Part shown: piece after piece, positions 40,716 through 49,223 of the stretch
Position numbering within the stretch: the first letter of the stretch is position 1
How the letters are laid out: each line of letters begins with the position of its first letter
NCBI GenBank assembly: GCA_964369225.1
Contig: CAYJER010000002.1
Span: forward strand, 62,001 to 126,000
Length of the DNA stretch: 64,000 nt
Direction of reading: 5' to 3'
From: SIG603 sp964369225
GTDB lineage: Bacteria > Bacillota > Clostridia > Oscillospirales > Acutalibacteraceae
The notes under the pieces: model-generated
What the model was told of the DNA's origin: nothing
Seen by the model: the letters and a program-made list of their open reading frames with translations, nothing else
Databases searched by the model: none
Position numbers and translations under genes: made by a program

Positions 40716-43391
40716 ATGAGAAGTAAAACTTTTAACAAAAATACTTTAAGAAAATTCAAAAATAATTTCAATCGCTTTCTCTCAATATTCTTCATTATGG
40801 CGTTAGGGTGTGCTGTATTTGTGGGAATTGCTTCAACGGGTCCTGATATGTTACTGATGGCAAATAAATATTTTGATGAACATAAATTGGCAGATTATCG
40901 TATTATATCAACCAGTGGATTTACAGAAGAAGACATAGAGGCACTTGAGAAAAGCGATAGATATTCTTACATATCTGCCGGTTACGGAATAGATGTTTTA
41001 GTAGATAATACAGCCGGCTTAACACCAGCTAGACTTCATAGTTTGCCAAACAATGAAGTTAATACGCCAAATCTAATAGATGGTCGTATGCCAGTGGCAG
41101 CTAACGAAGTCTTGGCAGACTCTGAATCTCAAGATAAAATTGGTGATGTAATCAACATTACACAAGCAAATAATCCGAATTCTGAAAGCATATTGGCTTA
41201 TCAGGAATTCACTGTAGTAGGAATAACCGAATATCCTTATTATATCTATCCCTTCAGAGGTTACACAAATATAGCCGACGGACAGTTAGATTCCTTTTAT
41301 TTATTACATGAGGAAGCCTTTAAGTCTGAATATTACCTTGAAATATTCTTGCGTGAAAAGAATACTGAAGGCGCTGACAGTTTTAGTAACGCTTATGATG
41401 AGTCACAGCAACTTGGTTTAGAGTTTTTACAAAACATCGCAAATGAACGTGAGTTAGAACGATACCAAGAAGTAACTGACGAATTAAATTTTAATATATC
41501 ACAAGCAACCTCCGACCTTGAAGAGGCTAAAACTCAATTATCGCTCTCTAAAGATTTAGCGGCTACTGAAATTCAACAGTTACTTCTAACGGCTACTCCT
41601 GAAATGATTATAGAAATAGAAAAAAAAGAACTGGAATACGAAGCAGAATTTAGCAAAGCAGAAGAGGAATTGTCTTTAGCCGAAACTGAATTAGACAGTA
41701 TGAAACAATATCTTTATGAACTTAGTCCTCCTATCTGGATAGTAGAAGAACGTTTCGAGCAACCAGGATACCACGGTTTTCATAATAGTGTAAAAGAGCT
41801 AGAGCAACTATCAAGAGTATTTCCGTTCTTCTTTTTTATTGTTGCACTTCTAGTCTGCCTTACTACTATGACAAGAATTGTAGATGAAAACCGCACACAA
41901 ATGGGTCTTTTAAGTGCAATCGGATATAGCCACAAAAAAATAATATCTGAATATCTTTTTTATGGAGCAGTGTCTAGTCTATTAGGTTCTTTGCTAGGTG
42001 TCATAGTAGGTACAATTGCATTTCCTTACTTGATATGGGAAACTTATAATATTTTATGCAATATGCCTGGAATTGAAATTGCTTTCATTCCTGAAATAGT
42101 ATTATTTAGTATATTAATTTCAGTAGTTTGTACATCAGTCGCAACTGTTTTTTCTTGTATTAAAGAACTCGGAAATAATACTGCCTCACTCATTCAGCCA
42201 AAATCGCCACGAATGGGAAAAAGCATTTTACTAGAGAAAATAGTATTTTTATGGAATCACTTTAGTTTTATGCAAAAAATCACAGCAAGAAATATTTTTA
42301 GATACAAAAAAAGATTATTTATGACTGTTTTCGGTGTCGCAGGGTGTACTGCATTACTTTTAGCAGGATTTGGACTAAATGACACAACAAAGCAAGCAGT
42401 AGAAAATCAATATGATAAACTTAATACATATGATGTTAGTGCCGTACTCTCTCAAGATACACAAGATTATTCACAAATAGATCACTTAGTGTCACAGTAT
42501 GGCGAGGGACTATATCTGCACCAACACGCTGTGGAAGTAAGTTCACAGGTTAAACAAAATTTTTCTGAATATCTCTATTTGATAGTTCCTCAAACCCCTG
42601 AACTCTTAAGTAACTTCATCAAGTTTTATGATATGAATAGTGACAATAATTTCACCTTAGAAAATGGCGCTGTTTTATCTTCAAAGTTAGCAGACGTGCT
42701 AGGTGTTACAATCGGCGATACCGTAACTATCAACTATTCAGAAAAAGAGCCTGTCGTTGTGCTAGTAGAAAATATAACCGAAAACTATGTAAATCATTAT
42801 ATATATATTACTCCAAAGCTTTACTCAAATCTATTTAGTGAAGAAGCAAGTTTTGATAACATGTTAATAAAGCTTACACAAGAAAATAACACCGACAAGT
42901 TTGTTCGTGAATTTTTAGAGTTGGATCAAATAATCGGAGCAGTAAAAAATCAAGAAGTAGAAAACGAAATAAATAATATGTTACAAGGAATTAACTCAGT
43001 GGTTGTTTTATCTATAATATGTGCAGTTGCATTAGCAGTTGTAGTGCTATATAACCTTACCAATCTTAACTTAACAGAGCGCAAAAGAGAAATCGCTACA
43101 CTTAAAGTGCTAGGCTTTTACCCCAAAGAATGTGTTTCTTATATTTATCGTGAAAGTTTAATACTTAGCATAATGGGAATAGTTGTAGGAATATGTTTTG
43201 GAATAGTCCTGTTAGAGCTAATATTAAATGCGGCAGAAGTTAATATCATGTTCTTTTCAAATTACATTTCTATACAAAGTTATATAGTTTCAATTCTTAT
43301 AACTTTATCGGCACTGGGATTAGTAGATTTAGTCTTAATAAAACAAATCACATTGATTGATGGAATAGAAAGTTTAAAATCAGTAGATTAA
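40716..43391 (+). CDS. FtsX-like ABC permease with coiled-coil insert
   Basis: This is the 891-residue permease of the ABC system. A first membrane helix near residues 20-40 is followed by an extracytoplasmic domain that contains a coiled coil at about 255-330, made of acidic and Leu-rich heptads. Then three helices and the first FtsX unit come, a second extracytoplasmic domain, and a last set of three helices with GxxxxE-type FtsX residues. Two FtsX units in one chain mean that it works alone with the ATPase. Substrates of such MacB-like systems include peptides and lipoproteins, but none can be named here. Confidence 0.9.
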   Translation: MRSKTFNKNTLRKFKNNFNRFLSIFFIMALGCAVFVGIASTGPDMLLMANKYFDEHKLADYRIISTSGFTEEDIEALEKSDRYSYISAGYGIDVLVDNTAGLTPARLHSLPNNEVNTPNLIDGRMPVAANEVLADSESQDKIGDVINITQANNPNSESILAYQEFTVVGITEYPYYIYPFRGYTNIADGQLDSFYLLHEEAFKSEYYLEIFLREKNTEGADSFSNAYDESQQLGLEFLQNIANERELERYQEVTDELNFNISQATSDLEEAKTQLSLSKDLAATEIQQLLLTATPEMIIEIEKKELEYEAEFSKAEEELSLAETELDSMKQYLYELSPPIWIVEERFEQPGYHGFHNSVKELEQLSRVFPFFFFIVALLVCLTTMTRIVDENRTQMGLLSAIGYSHKKIISEYLFYGAVSSLLGSLLGVIVGTIAFPYLIWETYNILCNMPGIEIAFIPEIVLFSILISVVCTSVATVFSCIKELGNNTASLIQPKSPRMGKSILLEKIVFLWNHFSFMQKITARNIFRYKKRLFMTVFGVAGCTALLLAGFGLNDTTKQAVENQYDKLNTYDVSAVLSQDTQDYSQIDHLVSQYGEGLYLHQHAVEVSSQVKQNFSEYLYLIVPQTPELLSNFIKFYDMNSDNNFTLENGAVLSSKLADVLGVTIGDTVTINYSEKEPVVVLVENITENYVNHYIYITPKLYSNLFSEEASFDNMLIKLTQENNTDKFVREFLELDQIIGAVKNQEVENEINNMLQGINSVVVLSIICAVALAVVVLYNLTNLNLTERKREIATLKVLGFYPKECVSYIYRESLILSIMGIVVGICFGIVLLELILNAAEVNIMFFSNYISIQSYIVSILITLSALGLVDLVLIKQITLIDGIESLKSVD

Positions 43392-43406
43392 TCAAGGAGG
43401 ACGAAA

Positions 43407-44468
43407 ATGAGAGTAGTAGAAGTTAATAACAACGAAAATTTGATTAAGAAATTTACAAATATTCCAAAAATGCTTTACAATTCTGATGAGAGAACACATA
43501 GTAAAAACGAGGAAACACAGCTTCTTACTAAAAATCATGTTCTTTCACATTATTTTGAATTATATGCTTTTTTGGTTTTATCAGAAAAAGAGAAACCACT
43601 TGCTAGGTGCATAGTTACTTTTTACCATAATAGTAATAAAGCATACCTAGGTCTTTTTGAGTGTATTGATAATCTTGAAGTCTCAGAAAAACTTTTTAAC
43701 TCAGTAGAAAAATTTTGCAAACAACATAATAAATATGAAATAGTAGGCCCCGTTGATGCATCACCATGGATAAAATATCGTTTAAAAGTTGATAATTTCA
43801 ACAAACCATACACAGGAGAACCGTATAATAAATCCTACTACAAAAAGATGTTTGACAAAGCAGGATATAGTGTCTTGAACAAATTTATATCAACCTACTA
43901 CGACACAAGCAAGTCTTTTACAAATATAAAAGCACAAAAACGTTTAGATGAAAAGCTTAAACAAGGCTATAAAATTGTAGGCTCTAATCCAAGCAATATA
44001 CAAAGTGATCTTGTAAAAGTTTATAGGTTATTGTCTAAACTCTATAAGGATCTACCCGAATTTAAGCAGATTAGCGAGCAAGAATTTATTGCTATATTTA
44101 AAGACTTTAATAAGATATGTGACTATACATTAATAAAAGCTGCATATAAGGATGATACCTTAGTAGGCTTTTTCATATCAATTCCAAACTACAGCAGCAT
44201 ACTTTGCGGAGATATGACAATCATTAAACTGTTTCGCTTTCTCAGACTTAAAAAAAATCCTAAAGAGTTTGTAATACTATATCTAGGAGTAGAAAAAGGC
44301 CACGCGGGGCTAGGAGTGGCAATGGCTGAACTACTCAATAGAGAGTTGGTTAATCGCAGAATGAAATGTATCGGTGCATTAATTCAAGAAGGAAAAGTCA
44401 CAGCTGGTTATTTTGGTGATAAGATAGAGAAAAAATCTACATATGAATTATTACATAAACTAATTTAG
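43407..44468 (+). CDS. GNAT-fold acyltransferase-like protein
   Basis: The 353 residues look like a two-part GNAT-type protein. Residues near 113-147 (IVGPVDASPWIKYRL, PYTGEPYNKSYY) match a conserved stretch of uncharacterised 350-380-residue bacterial acyltransferase-like proteins. The C-terminal half has a GNAT-like ending, LYLGVEKGHAGLGVAMAEL, where acetyl-CoA would bind. The substrate is unknown. It stands 15 bases behind the permease, with an AAGGAGG site, so it belongs to the same operon. It may modify what the transporter handles, which is inference. Confidence 0.7.
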   Translation: MRVVEVNNNENLIKKFTNIPKMLYNSDERTHSKNEETQLLTKNHVLSHYFELYAFLVLSEKEKPLARCIVTFYHNSNKAYLGLFECIDNLEVSEKLFNSVEKFCKQHNKYEIVGPVDASPWIKYRLKVDNFNKPYTGEPYNKSYYKKMFDKAGYSVLNKFISTYYDTSKSFTNIKAQKRLDEKLKQGYKIVGSNPSNIQSDLVKVYRLLSKLYKDLPEFKQISEQEFIAIFKDFNKICDYTLIKAAYKDDTLVGFFISIPNYSSILCGDMTIIKLFRFLRLKKNPKEFVILYLGVEKGHAGLGVAMAELLNRELVNRRMKCIGALIQEGKVTAGYFGDKIEKKSTYELLHKLI

Positions 44469-44545
44469 GTGCTGTGATATATTTGGTGTAAATTCGTAAA
44501 ATTGATAAAAAATATAGGTTACAGGTTGATTAGAAAGTTTAGCTG

Positions 44546-44574
44546 TGTAGGGGCGGATATTATCCGCCCCTACA
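44546..44574. repeat. perfect palindromic repeat element
   Basis: The 29-base palindrome TGTAGGGGCGGATA-T-TATCCGCCCCTACA matches the outer arms of the element at 3905/4087. It stands 78 bases after the GNAT gene. In the 368-base gap to the VOC gene there is this element and one terminator. The small open frame across it is not credible as a gene. Confidence 0.85.
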
Positions 44575-44780
44575 TGGTTTGTGAAATTTTACAAATTAAA
44601 TTTAATCAAAAAAAACGTAATCAACACATCTACACTGAGACCCTCCCCTACAATAAATTTATCAAATTTATTTTTATACATACGAAATTTTTATTAAAAA
44701 GTCTTAAATAAAATAACCACAATGGTGAAAAACTAATGTAGTAACGACTATAATAGTCATTCACCTTTAGTCATTAGCCC

Positions 44781-44829
44781 AATAAAATCGCCGCCCCACA
44801 GGCTAAATCTGCGGGGCGGCGATTTTATT
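44781..44829. terminator. strong bidirectional terminator
   Basis: AATAAAATCGCCGCCCC pairs perfectly over 17 bases with 44813-44829 around a 15-base loop. It ends in T-rich DNA on both strands and can serve both the VOC gene (minus) and the ABC-GNAT operon (plus). Confidence 0.85.
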
Positions 44830-44836
44830 TGTAATC

Positions 44837-45211
44837 TTATCTTTGGCAAAATTCTATTCTTTCGCCGCCACTTCCATTAATAAAGAAGTAATGTACACCA
44901 TTCTCAAACAGAAAATCTGCATAGGCTATTTCACCCTCTAACATACTGCTATCAAGTTTTTTAAAGTACTCATAATCAGCCTTAATATCGTTAGATACAT
45001 AAGCAATATGTTCAAACACTGCCTTATCAATATTCTTATTCTCTATTAACTCATAGACTATGTTTCCATCGGATACAAACACAAACTCCATTCCACCGCC
45101 TTTATATCTCTCTAAAAGCTTAAAGTTTAAGGTCTCGGTATAGAATTTTACGGCTTCCTCCAGATTTGGAACATTTAAATTCAAATGGTCAATTGCTCTT
45201 TGTGTGTACAT
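44837..45211 (-). CDS. VOC (glyoxalase/dioxygenase-fold) protein
   Basis: This is a single VOC-fold protein of 124 residues, related to glyoxalase I and fosfomycin-resistance enzymes. Typical features are AIDHLNLNVPNLEEAVKFYT at residues 6-25 with the metal-ligand His9, and FEHIAYVSNDI near 64-74 with a second His. The Glu in GGERIEFCQ near the end may complete the metal site. The reaction is unknown. It follows the nitroreductase by 23 bases, so both are in the operon that starts near 45948. Confidence 0.85.
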   Translation of the reverse strand: MYTQRAIDHLNLNVPNLEEAVKFYTETLNFKLLERYKGGGMEFVFVSDGNIVYELIENKNIDKAVFEHIAYVSNDIKADYEYFKKLDSSMLEGEIAYADFLFENGVHYFFINGSGGERIEFCQR

Positions 45212-45234
45212 AAGTTTACTTCCTTTTCTATTTA

Positions 45235-45888
45235 TTAAACTCTCTCAATTAACTCGTCTTTGCTAAGTCTAGATTTTGGCAAATCCTTGTTAAAGTCTGT
45301 TTCTTTGTGGTATCCAACTGCTACAGCAAAAGACGCTGTAAAGCCTTTTTCTCTTAATTTAAACTCTTCGTCTATCGCTTTAAGATCCACACCCTCCATC
45401 GCTAAGGCGTCTAATCCTAGAGCTGCAACACCTAACAGGAAGTTGCCTAGGTTTAAATATACTTGCTTATCTGCCCAGTGCTGAAAATCTTTATAGTCTA
45501 GCTTGTGCATGTGTGAGAAAATGCTTCTTCCACCGTGATTTTGAGCCTTGAACTCAGCTTGTGGAAATCTTCCGTCGGCATCTTCTTTATCTGTTAGATG
45601 ATTTAGGTATTCATCTGTTAAGTCAACCTTTGAAGCAAACACTATTACAGCACTCGCATCTAAAACTTTGTCTTGGTTGAAAGAGAAGAACCCTTGTGTT
45701 CCTTTTGTAATTCTTTCTTTTCCCTCTTGTGTGCTAGCTATGACAAAATGCCATGGTTGGATATTTGTTGAAGATGGAGACAATTGTAGCAAGTCTTCAA
45801 TTTGTGTTAGTTGCTCTTCACTTAATTTTTTTGTGCTGTCAAATTCCTTTGCTGAGTAACGTTCCTTTAATACATTAATAATATTCAT
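45235..45888 (-). CDS. Nitroreductase family NAD(P)H oxidoreductase
   Basis: This FMN enzyme belongs to the NfsB-like nitroreductase family, which reduces nitro compounds and quinones. Visible family features are RYSAKEFDSTKKLSEEQL near the N-terminus (FMN phosphate), LSPSSTNIQPWHFVIA near 35-50, and the late LGLDALAMEGVDL. Its 217 residues are normal. The ATG at 45888 has GGAGG five bases upstream. It stands between an HxlR gene and a VOC gene, an arrangement that resembles quinone/electrophile-stress loci of Bacillus controlled by DUF24 regulators. Confidence 0.9.
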   Translation of the reverse strand: MNIINVLKERYSAKEFDSTKKLSEEQLTQIEDLLQLSPSSTNIQPWHFVIASTQEGKERITKGTQGFFSFNQDKVLDASAVIVFASKVDLTDEYLNHLTDKEDADGRFPQAEFKAQNHGGRSIFSHMHKLDYKDFQHWADKQVYLNLGNFLLGVAALGLDALAMEGVDLKAIDEEFKLREKGFTASFAVAVGYHKETDFNKDLPKSRLSKDELIERV

Positions 45889-45920
45889 AATGACCTCCAA
45901 ATTTTATATATTTATTTAAA

Positions 45921-45971
45921 TAGTATTTTCTACTACACTCATATTATAACTAATATTTTACTATAAATCAA
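45921..45971 (-). promoter_or_regulatory. promoter of the nitroreductase-VOC genes with palindrome
   Basis: TTGATT (45966-45971) and TATAAT (45943-45948) are 17 bases apart on the minus strand. Just downstream TAGTA-N5-TACTA (45921-45935) forms a 15-base palindrome, placed where a bound repressor would stop transcription. HxlR, encoded next to it, is the candidate binder. Confidence 0.7.
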
Positions 45972-45989
45972 TTATGGATATTTTTGTCT

Positions 45990-46011
45990 GTACGGATAAA
46001 TTTGTCCGTAC
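45990..46011. promoter_or_regulatory. inverted repeat behind hxlR, possible HxlR site
   Basis: GTACGGA and TCCGTAC pair around TAAATTTG. It lies two bases after the hxlR stop codon and has GTAC half-sites. No T-tract follows on the minus strand, so a DNA-binding site is more likely than a terminator. Confidence 0.5.
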
Positions 46012-46013
46012 TA

Positions 46014-46385
46014 CTAAGATTCACATGAAACTTTAGCGTAATCATACTTCTTGTTGTAGCTATCTCCCCATTTTGTAAGTTGATTTAGTATAGGCAATAC
46101 ATCTTTACCAACTGAAGTAAGGCTATATTCTACCCTTAGAATTTTTTCTTCAAAGACTTCCCTTGTAATAATTTTAGAGTCTTCAAGTTCTCTTAACTCT
46201 CTTGAAAGAACTCTTTCGCTTATTCCATTTACAAGCCTTTTTATTTCACCATATCTTAAAACTCCTTGATTGCCTATATGATAAATTATAATAGGCTTCC
46301 ATTTGCCACCTATAACGTCAAGGGTAAGCTCCATATTACAGTTAAAACATCTTAAATTATCCTTTAAATCTAAATCCATTTTCAT
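46014..46385 (-). CDS. HxlR (DUF24) family transcriptional regulator
   Basis: This is a winged-helix HxlR regulator of 123 residues. The family signature CNMELTLDVIGGKWKPIII starts at the conserved cysteine, Cys16, and the recognition helix is in NGISERVLSRELRELEDSKI. In Bacillus relatives (YodB, CatR, HypR) this N-terminal Cys senses quinones or disulfide stress. Cys13 and a late Cys are extra. Its neighbours are a nitroreductase and a VOC protein, the usual targets of such regulators. It starts 29 bases inside the end of the YibE/F gene. Confidence 0.92.
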   Translation of the reverse strand: MKMDLDLKDNLRCFNCNMELTLDVIGGKWKPIIIYHIGNQGVLRYGEIKRLVNGISERVLSRELRELEDSKIITREVFEEKILRVEYSLTSVGKDVLPILNQLTKWGDSYNKKYDYAKVSCES

Positions 46386-47505
46386 TCTCCTTCTTTTGGA
46401 AAATTAATGCTGAAAACAGCACTGTTAGCGGAACTGCCACTAATATGCCTATGCTTCCGACTATAGCCTGAATTATTTCGACTATCATTAACTCAAAGTT
46501 CATTATTATTAATAAATCTCTGTTGTAAGAGGCAAACAATAAAACTGTAGCTAATGAGCTACCTACATATGCTAATATAAGTGTGTTTGTCATAGTTCCA
46601 ATTGCATCTTTACCTATACGCATTCCAGCAGCTGTCATTTTAATAAAGCTCATGTCCTGCATTTCTGCTGCTAGCTCCTGCATAGCAGACGATATAGACA
46701 TCGCAACATCCATAATAGCTCCCAAAGAACCTATAACTACTGCTGCCCATACTATAGCCTTAAGATCTAGCTCTACCCCATTTTCAAGGTTTATTAGGAA
46801 CATATATTCCTCGTTAAGCATGCCCGAAATTCCAAACAAACTGCTAACCAACACGGTTACTAAGCCTACTACTAACACGCCTCCTAGGTTTCCAACAATG
46901 GCACATAGTGTTTTTTTATTAAATCCGTTTAGCATGCAAAGGCTTGTAAAGATGATAAACAAGGCTATTATTATAGTAGTGATATAAACGTTTTGCCCTG
47001 CTAAAATTGACGGAATATACACAAAGAAGATCGAGGAAATTGTAATCACCAAAGATAGAATTGTCCAAAGACCCTTTAGCAAGCCTACAGCCACAATTAA
47101 ACCTAAGAAAACTACTCCCAGAATTAACATTCCCGGTATTCTATTATGAGAACTATACGACCAATCTTCAACCCCTGTAGTCCTTATCATAACAATGTTG
47201 TCGCCAACTTCTACAGGTGTAGATGCTGCAAACTGGGCACTGTTTATAGTTTGCGTTACCCTAAATTTTTGGTTGCTGTCTTCACCCCAATTAACTTGAG
47301 CTATAAAAGTTATTACCCTTGAGGTCATCCCAGGAATTAACTCCTCTGTTTTATCGTCTTCAATCTCTATAACTGTGGCGGAACGAGCCTCTTCACCCGA
47401 ACCAGTTTCAGTTGTATAGGTATTCATCATATTGCCCACAATTATAAAAATAAAAGAAAATATTAGAATTGCTACTGCACTTGCAGTTGTGTTGTTTTTT
47501 TTCAT
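46357..47505 (-). CDS. YibE/F family membrane protein
   Basis: The 382 residues form a YibE/F-type membrane protein, a family without known activity. A signal-anchor-like first helix is followed by an extracytoplasmic domain of about 100 residues, then about seven membrane helices. Family-like stretches are GSLGAIMDVAMSISSAMQE near 260-278 and GTMTNTLILAYVGSSLATVL near 305-324. It overlaps hxlR by 29 bases on the same strand. This could mean coupled expression, although the functions appear unrelated. Confidence 0.9.
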   Translation of the reverse strand: MKKNNTTASAVAILIFSFIFIIVGNMMNTYTTETGSGEEARSATVIEIEDDKTEELIPGMTSRVITFIAQVNWGEDSNQKFRVTQTINSAQFAASTPVEVGDNIVMIRTTGVEDWSYSSHNRIPGMLILGVVFLGLIVAVGLLKGLWTILSLVITISSIFFVYIPSILAGQNVYITTIIIALFIIFTSLCMLNGFNKKTLCAIVGNLGGVLVVGLVTVLVSSLFGISGMLNEEYMFLINLENGVELDLKAIVWAAVVIGSLGAIMDVAMSISSAMQELAAEMQDMSFIKMTAAGMRIGKDAIGTMTNTLILAYVGSSLATVLLFASYNRDLLIIMNFELMIVEIIQAIVGSIGILVAVPLTVLFSALIFQKKENENGFRFKG

Positions 47506-47613
47506 TTTATGTCTCCCTATAGTTTTATAAGATTATTATAACTAAATTTAACACAAAGGTCAACCATATTATTAAAATATAAGACTATAATATCTATTAT
47601 TTGGTAAAACACA

Positions 47614-47642
47614 TTGACGAAAAGCCTCGAATACTGTATAAT
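47614..47642 (+). promoter_or_regulatory. promoter of malQ-glgP
   Basis: TTGACG and TATAAT are 17 bases apart. The leader is about 100 bases and has no recognised riboswitch. The start has AAAGGAG. Confidence 0.8.
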
Positions 47643-47747
47643 AAAGTAAAAGGTTTAGTTAAAATTTAACAAGTAAATATTTGTATTTTAAAGCTATATT
47701 TGGCAAGACTATAGGAAGTAAAAAAAATATAAAGGAGAATTGCGTTT

Positions 47748-49217
47748 ATGAGATCAGCTGGAATATTAATGCCTATTTCTTCTCTCTCTAGCCCATACGG
47801 AATTGGTAGTTTTGGAGAAAAGGCATATAGATTTATCGATTTTTTAGCAAATTCAAGACAAAAATATTGGCAGATACTCCCACTAGGTCCTACAGGCTAT
47901 GGCGATAGCCCTTATCAAAGTTTCTCGGCATTTGCAATTAATAACTATTATATCGACCTTGATATACTTTGTGATTCTAAACTAATCACCAAAGAAGAGA
48001 TTAATTCTTTTGACTTTGGTGATAGTGAAAAGGTTGAGTATTTTATGCTTTTCCAAAACAGAAAAAAAATACTAGAAAAAGCCGTTTCAAGATTCGACAC
48101 AAACAACGAGGGTTTTATAGCATTTAAAAACGAGAATTCCTTTTGGCTTAAAGACTATGCACTGTTTATGTCAATTAAAAATGCTCATAAGATGGTTTCG
48201 TACACTCTTTGGGATGAAAAGCTACGAATTAGAGATGAGAAAACAATTAAGAAGGCAGAAAAAACTTACAGCAATGAAATTCTTTTTTGGGAAGTCTGTC
48301 AGTTTTGGGCATATAGTCAATGGCTGTGCTTAAAAGAATACGCCAACAGTAAAAACATAAAAATTATAGGAGACATTCCTATTTATGTTTCACCCGATTC
48401 TTCCGACATTTGGGTAAACCATGAACTATTTCAAATGGACGAAAACAGACAAATGACAGAAGTCGCTGGTTGTCCACCAGATGCCTTTTCGGCGGATGGA
48501 CAATTATGGGGTAACCCACTTTACGACTGGGATTATCACAGCTCTACTGGTTATGACTGGTGGATAAAGAGACTTGCTAACTCAAAGTTACTTTATGACG
48601 TTACAAGAATTGATCATTTCAGGGCATTTAGTGGATACTATGCAATTAAATTTGGTGAAAAAACTGCTAAAAATGGCAGATGGAGAATTGGCCCTGCTGT
48701 TTCTATTATTCAAACTTTAAAAGGTTGGTTTCCTGATATTCAAATCATAGCAGAAGACCTAGGCTATTTAACCCCAGATGTATTAGAGCTATTAAAGTAT
48801 AGTGGATATCCTGGAATGAAAGTCTTGCAGTTTGCCTTTGGTTCAGACGGAAGCAACGCATATCTGCCACATAATTACGAAAAAAACACTGTTGTTTACA
48901 CAGGAACACACGATAACACTACCAGTCTTGACTGGTTGAACACCGCTAGCGAGCATGAAATTGAGTTTTGCAAGGAATACTTAGCTTGTTCCGATGACGA
49001 AAATTTCACACAAGCAATGATTAGAGCCGCATACTCTAGCATAGCCGATTGCTGTATAATCCCTATTGCAGATTGGCTCTCACTAGACAAAACTGCCAGA
49101 ATTAATACTCCATCAACCATAGGCGACAACTGGGTTTGGAGGATTGATGAAAACTCACTTGACGAAAATTTATCAAAACAGATTGAACTTTTCACACGAA
49201 TATACTCAAGGGATTAG
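47748..49217 (+). CDS. malQ: 4-alpha-glucanotransferase (amylomaltase)
   Basis: MalQ is a GH77 enzyme that moves glucan chains between maltodextrins. The catalytic residues are in the usual frames: RIDHFRAF near 286-293 (nucleophile Asp), IAEDLGYLTPDV near 335-346 (acid/base Glu) and GTHDNTTSLDW near 384-394 (third Asp). The opening RSAGILMPISSLSSPYGIG is also typical. At 489 residues it is the compact bacterial form. It is followed six bases later by glycogen phosphorylase, and together they degrade glycogen or maltodextrins. Confidence 0.96.
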   Translation: MRSAGILMPISSLSSPYGIGSFGEKAYRFIDFLANSRQKYWQILPLGPTGYGDSPYQSFSAFAINNYYIDLDILCDSKLITKEEINSFDFGDSEKVEYFMLFQNRKKILEKAVSRFDTNNEGFIAFKNENSFWLKDYALFMSIKNAHKMVSYTLWDEKLRIRDEKTIKKAEKTYSNEILFWEVCQFWAYSQWLCLKEYANSKNIKIIGDIPIYVSPDSSDIWVNHELFQMDENRQMTEVAGCPPDAFSADGQLWGNPLYDWDYHSSTGYDWWIKRLANSKLLYDVTRIDHFRAFSGYYAIKFGEKTAKNGRWRIGPAVSIIQTLKGWFPDIQIIAEDLGYLTPDVLELLKYSGYPGMKVLQFAFGSDGSNAYLPHNYEKNTVVYTGTHDNTTSLDWLNTASEHEIEFCKEYLACSDDENFTQAMIRAAYSSIADCCIIPIADWLSLDKTARINTPSTIGDNWVWRIDENSLDENLSKQIELFTRIYSRD

Positions 49218-49223
49218 GAAAGG

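Noticed and set aside
44502..44711. Plus-strand frame of 69 codons after the GNAT gene
   Set aside because: It crosses the perfect palindrome, has no SD sequence and shows no family resemblance.
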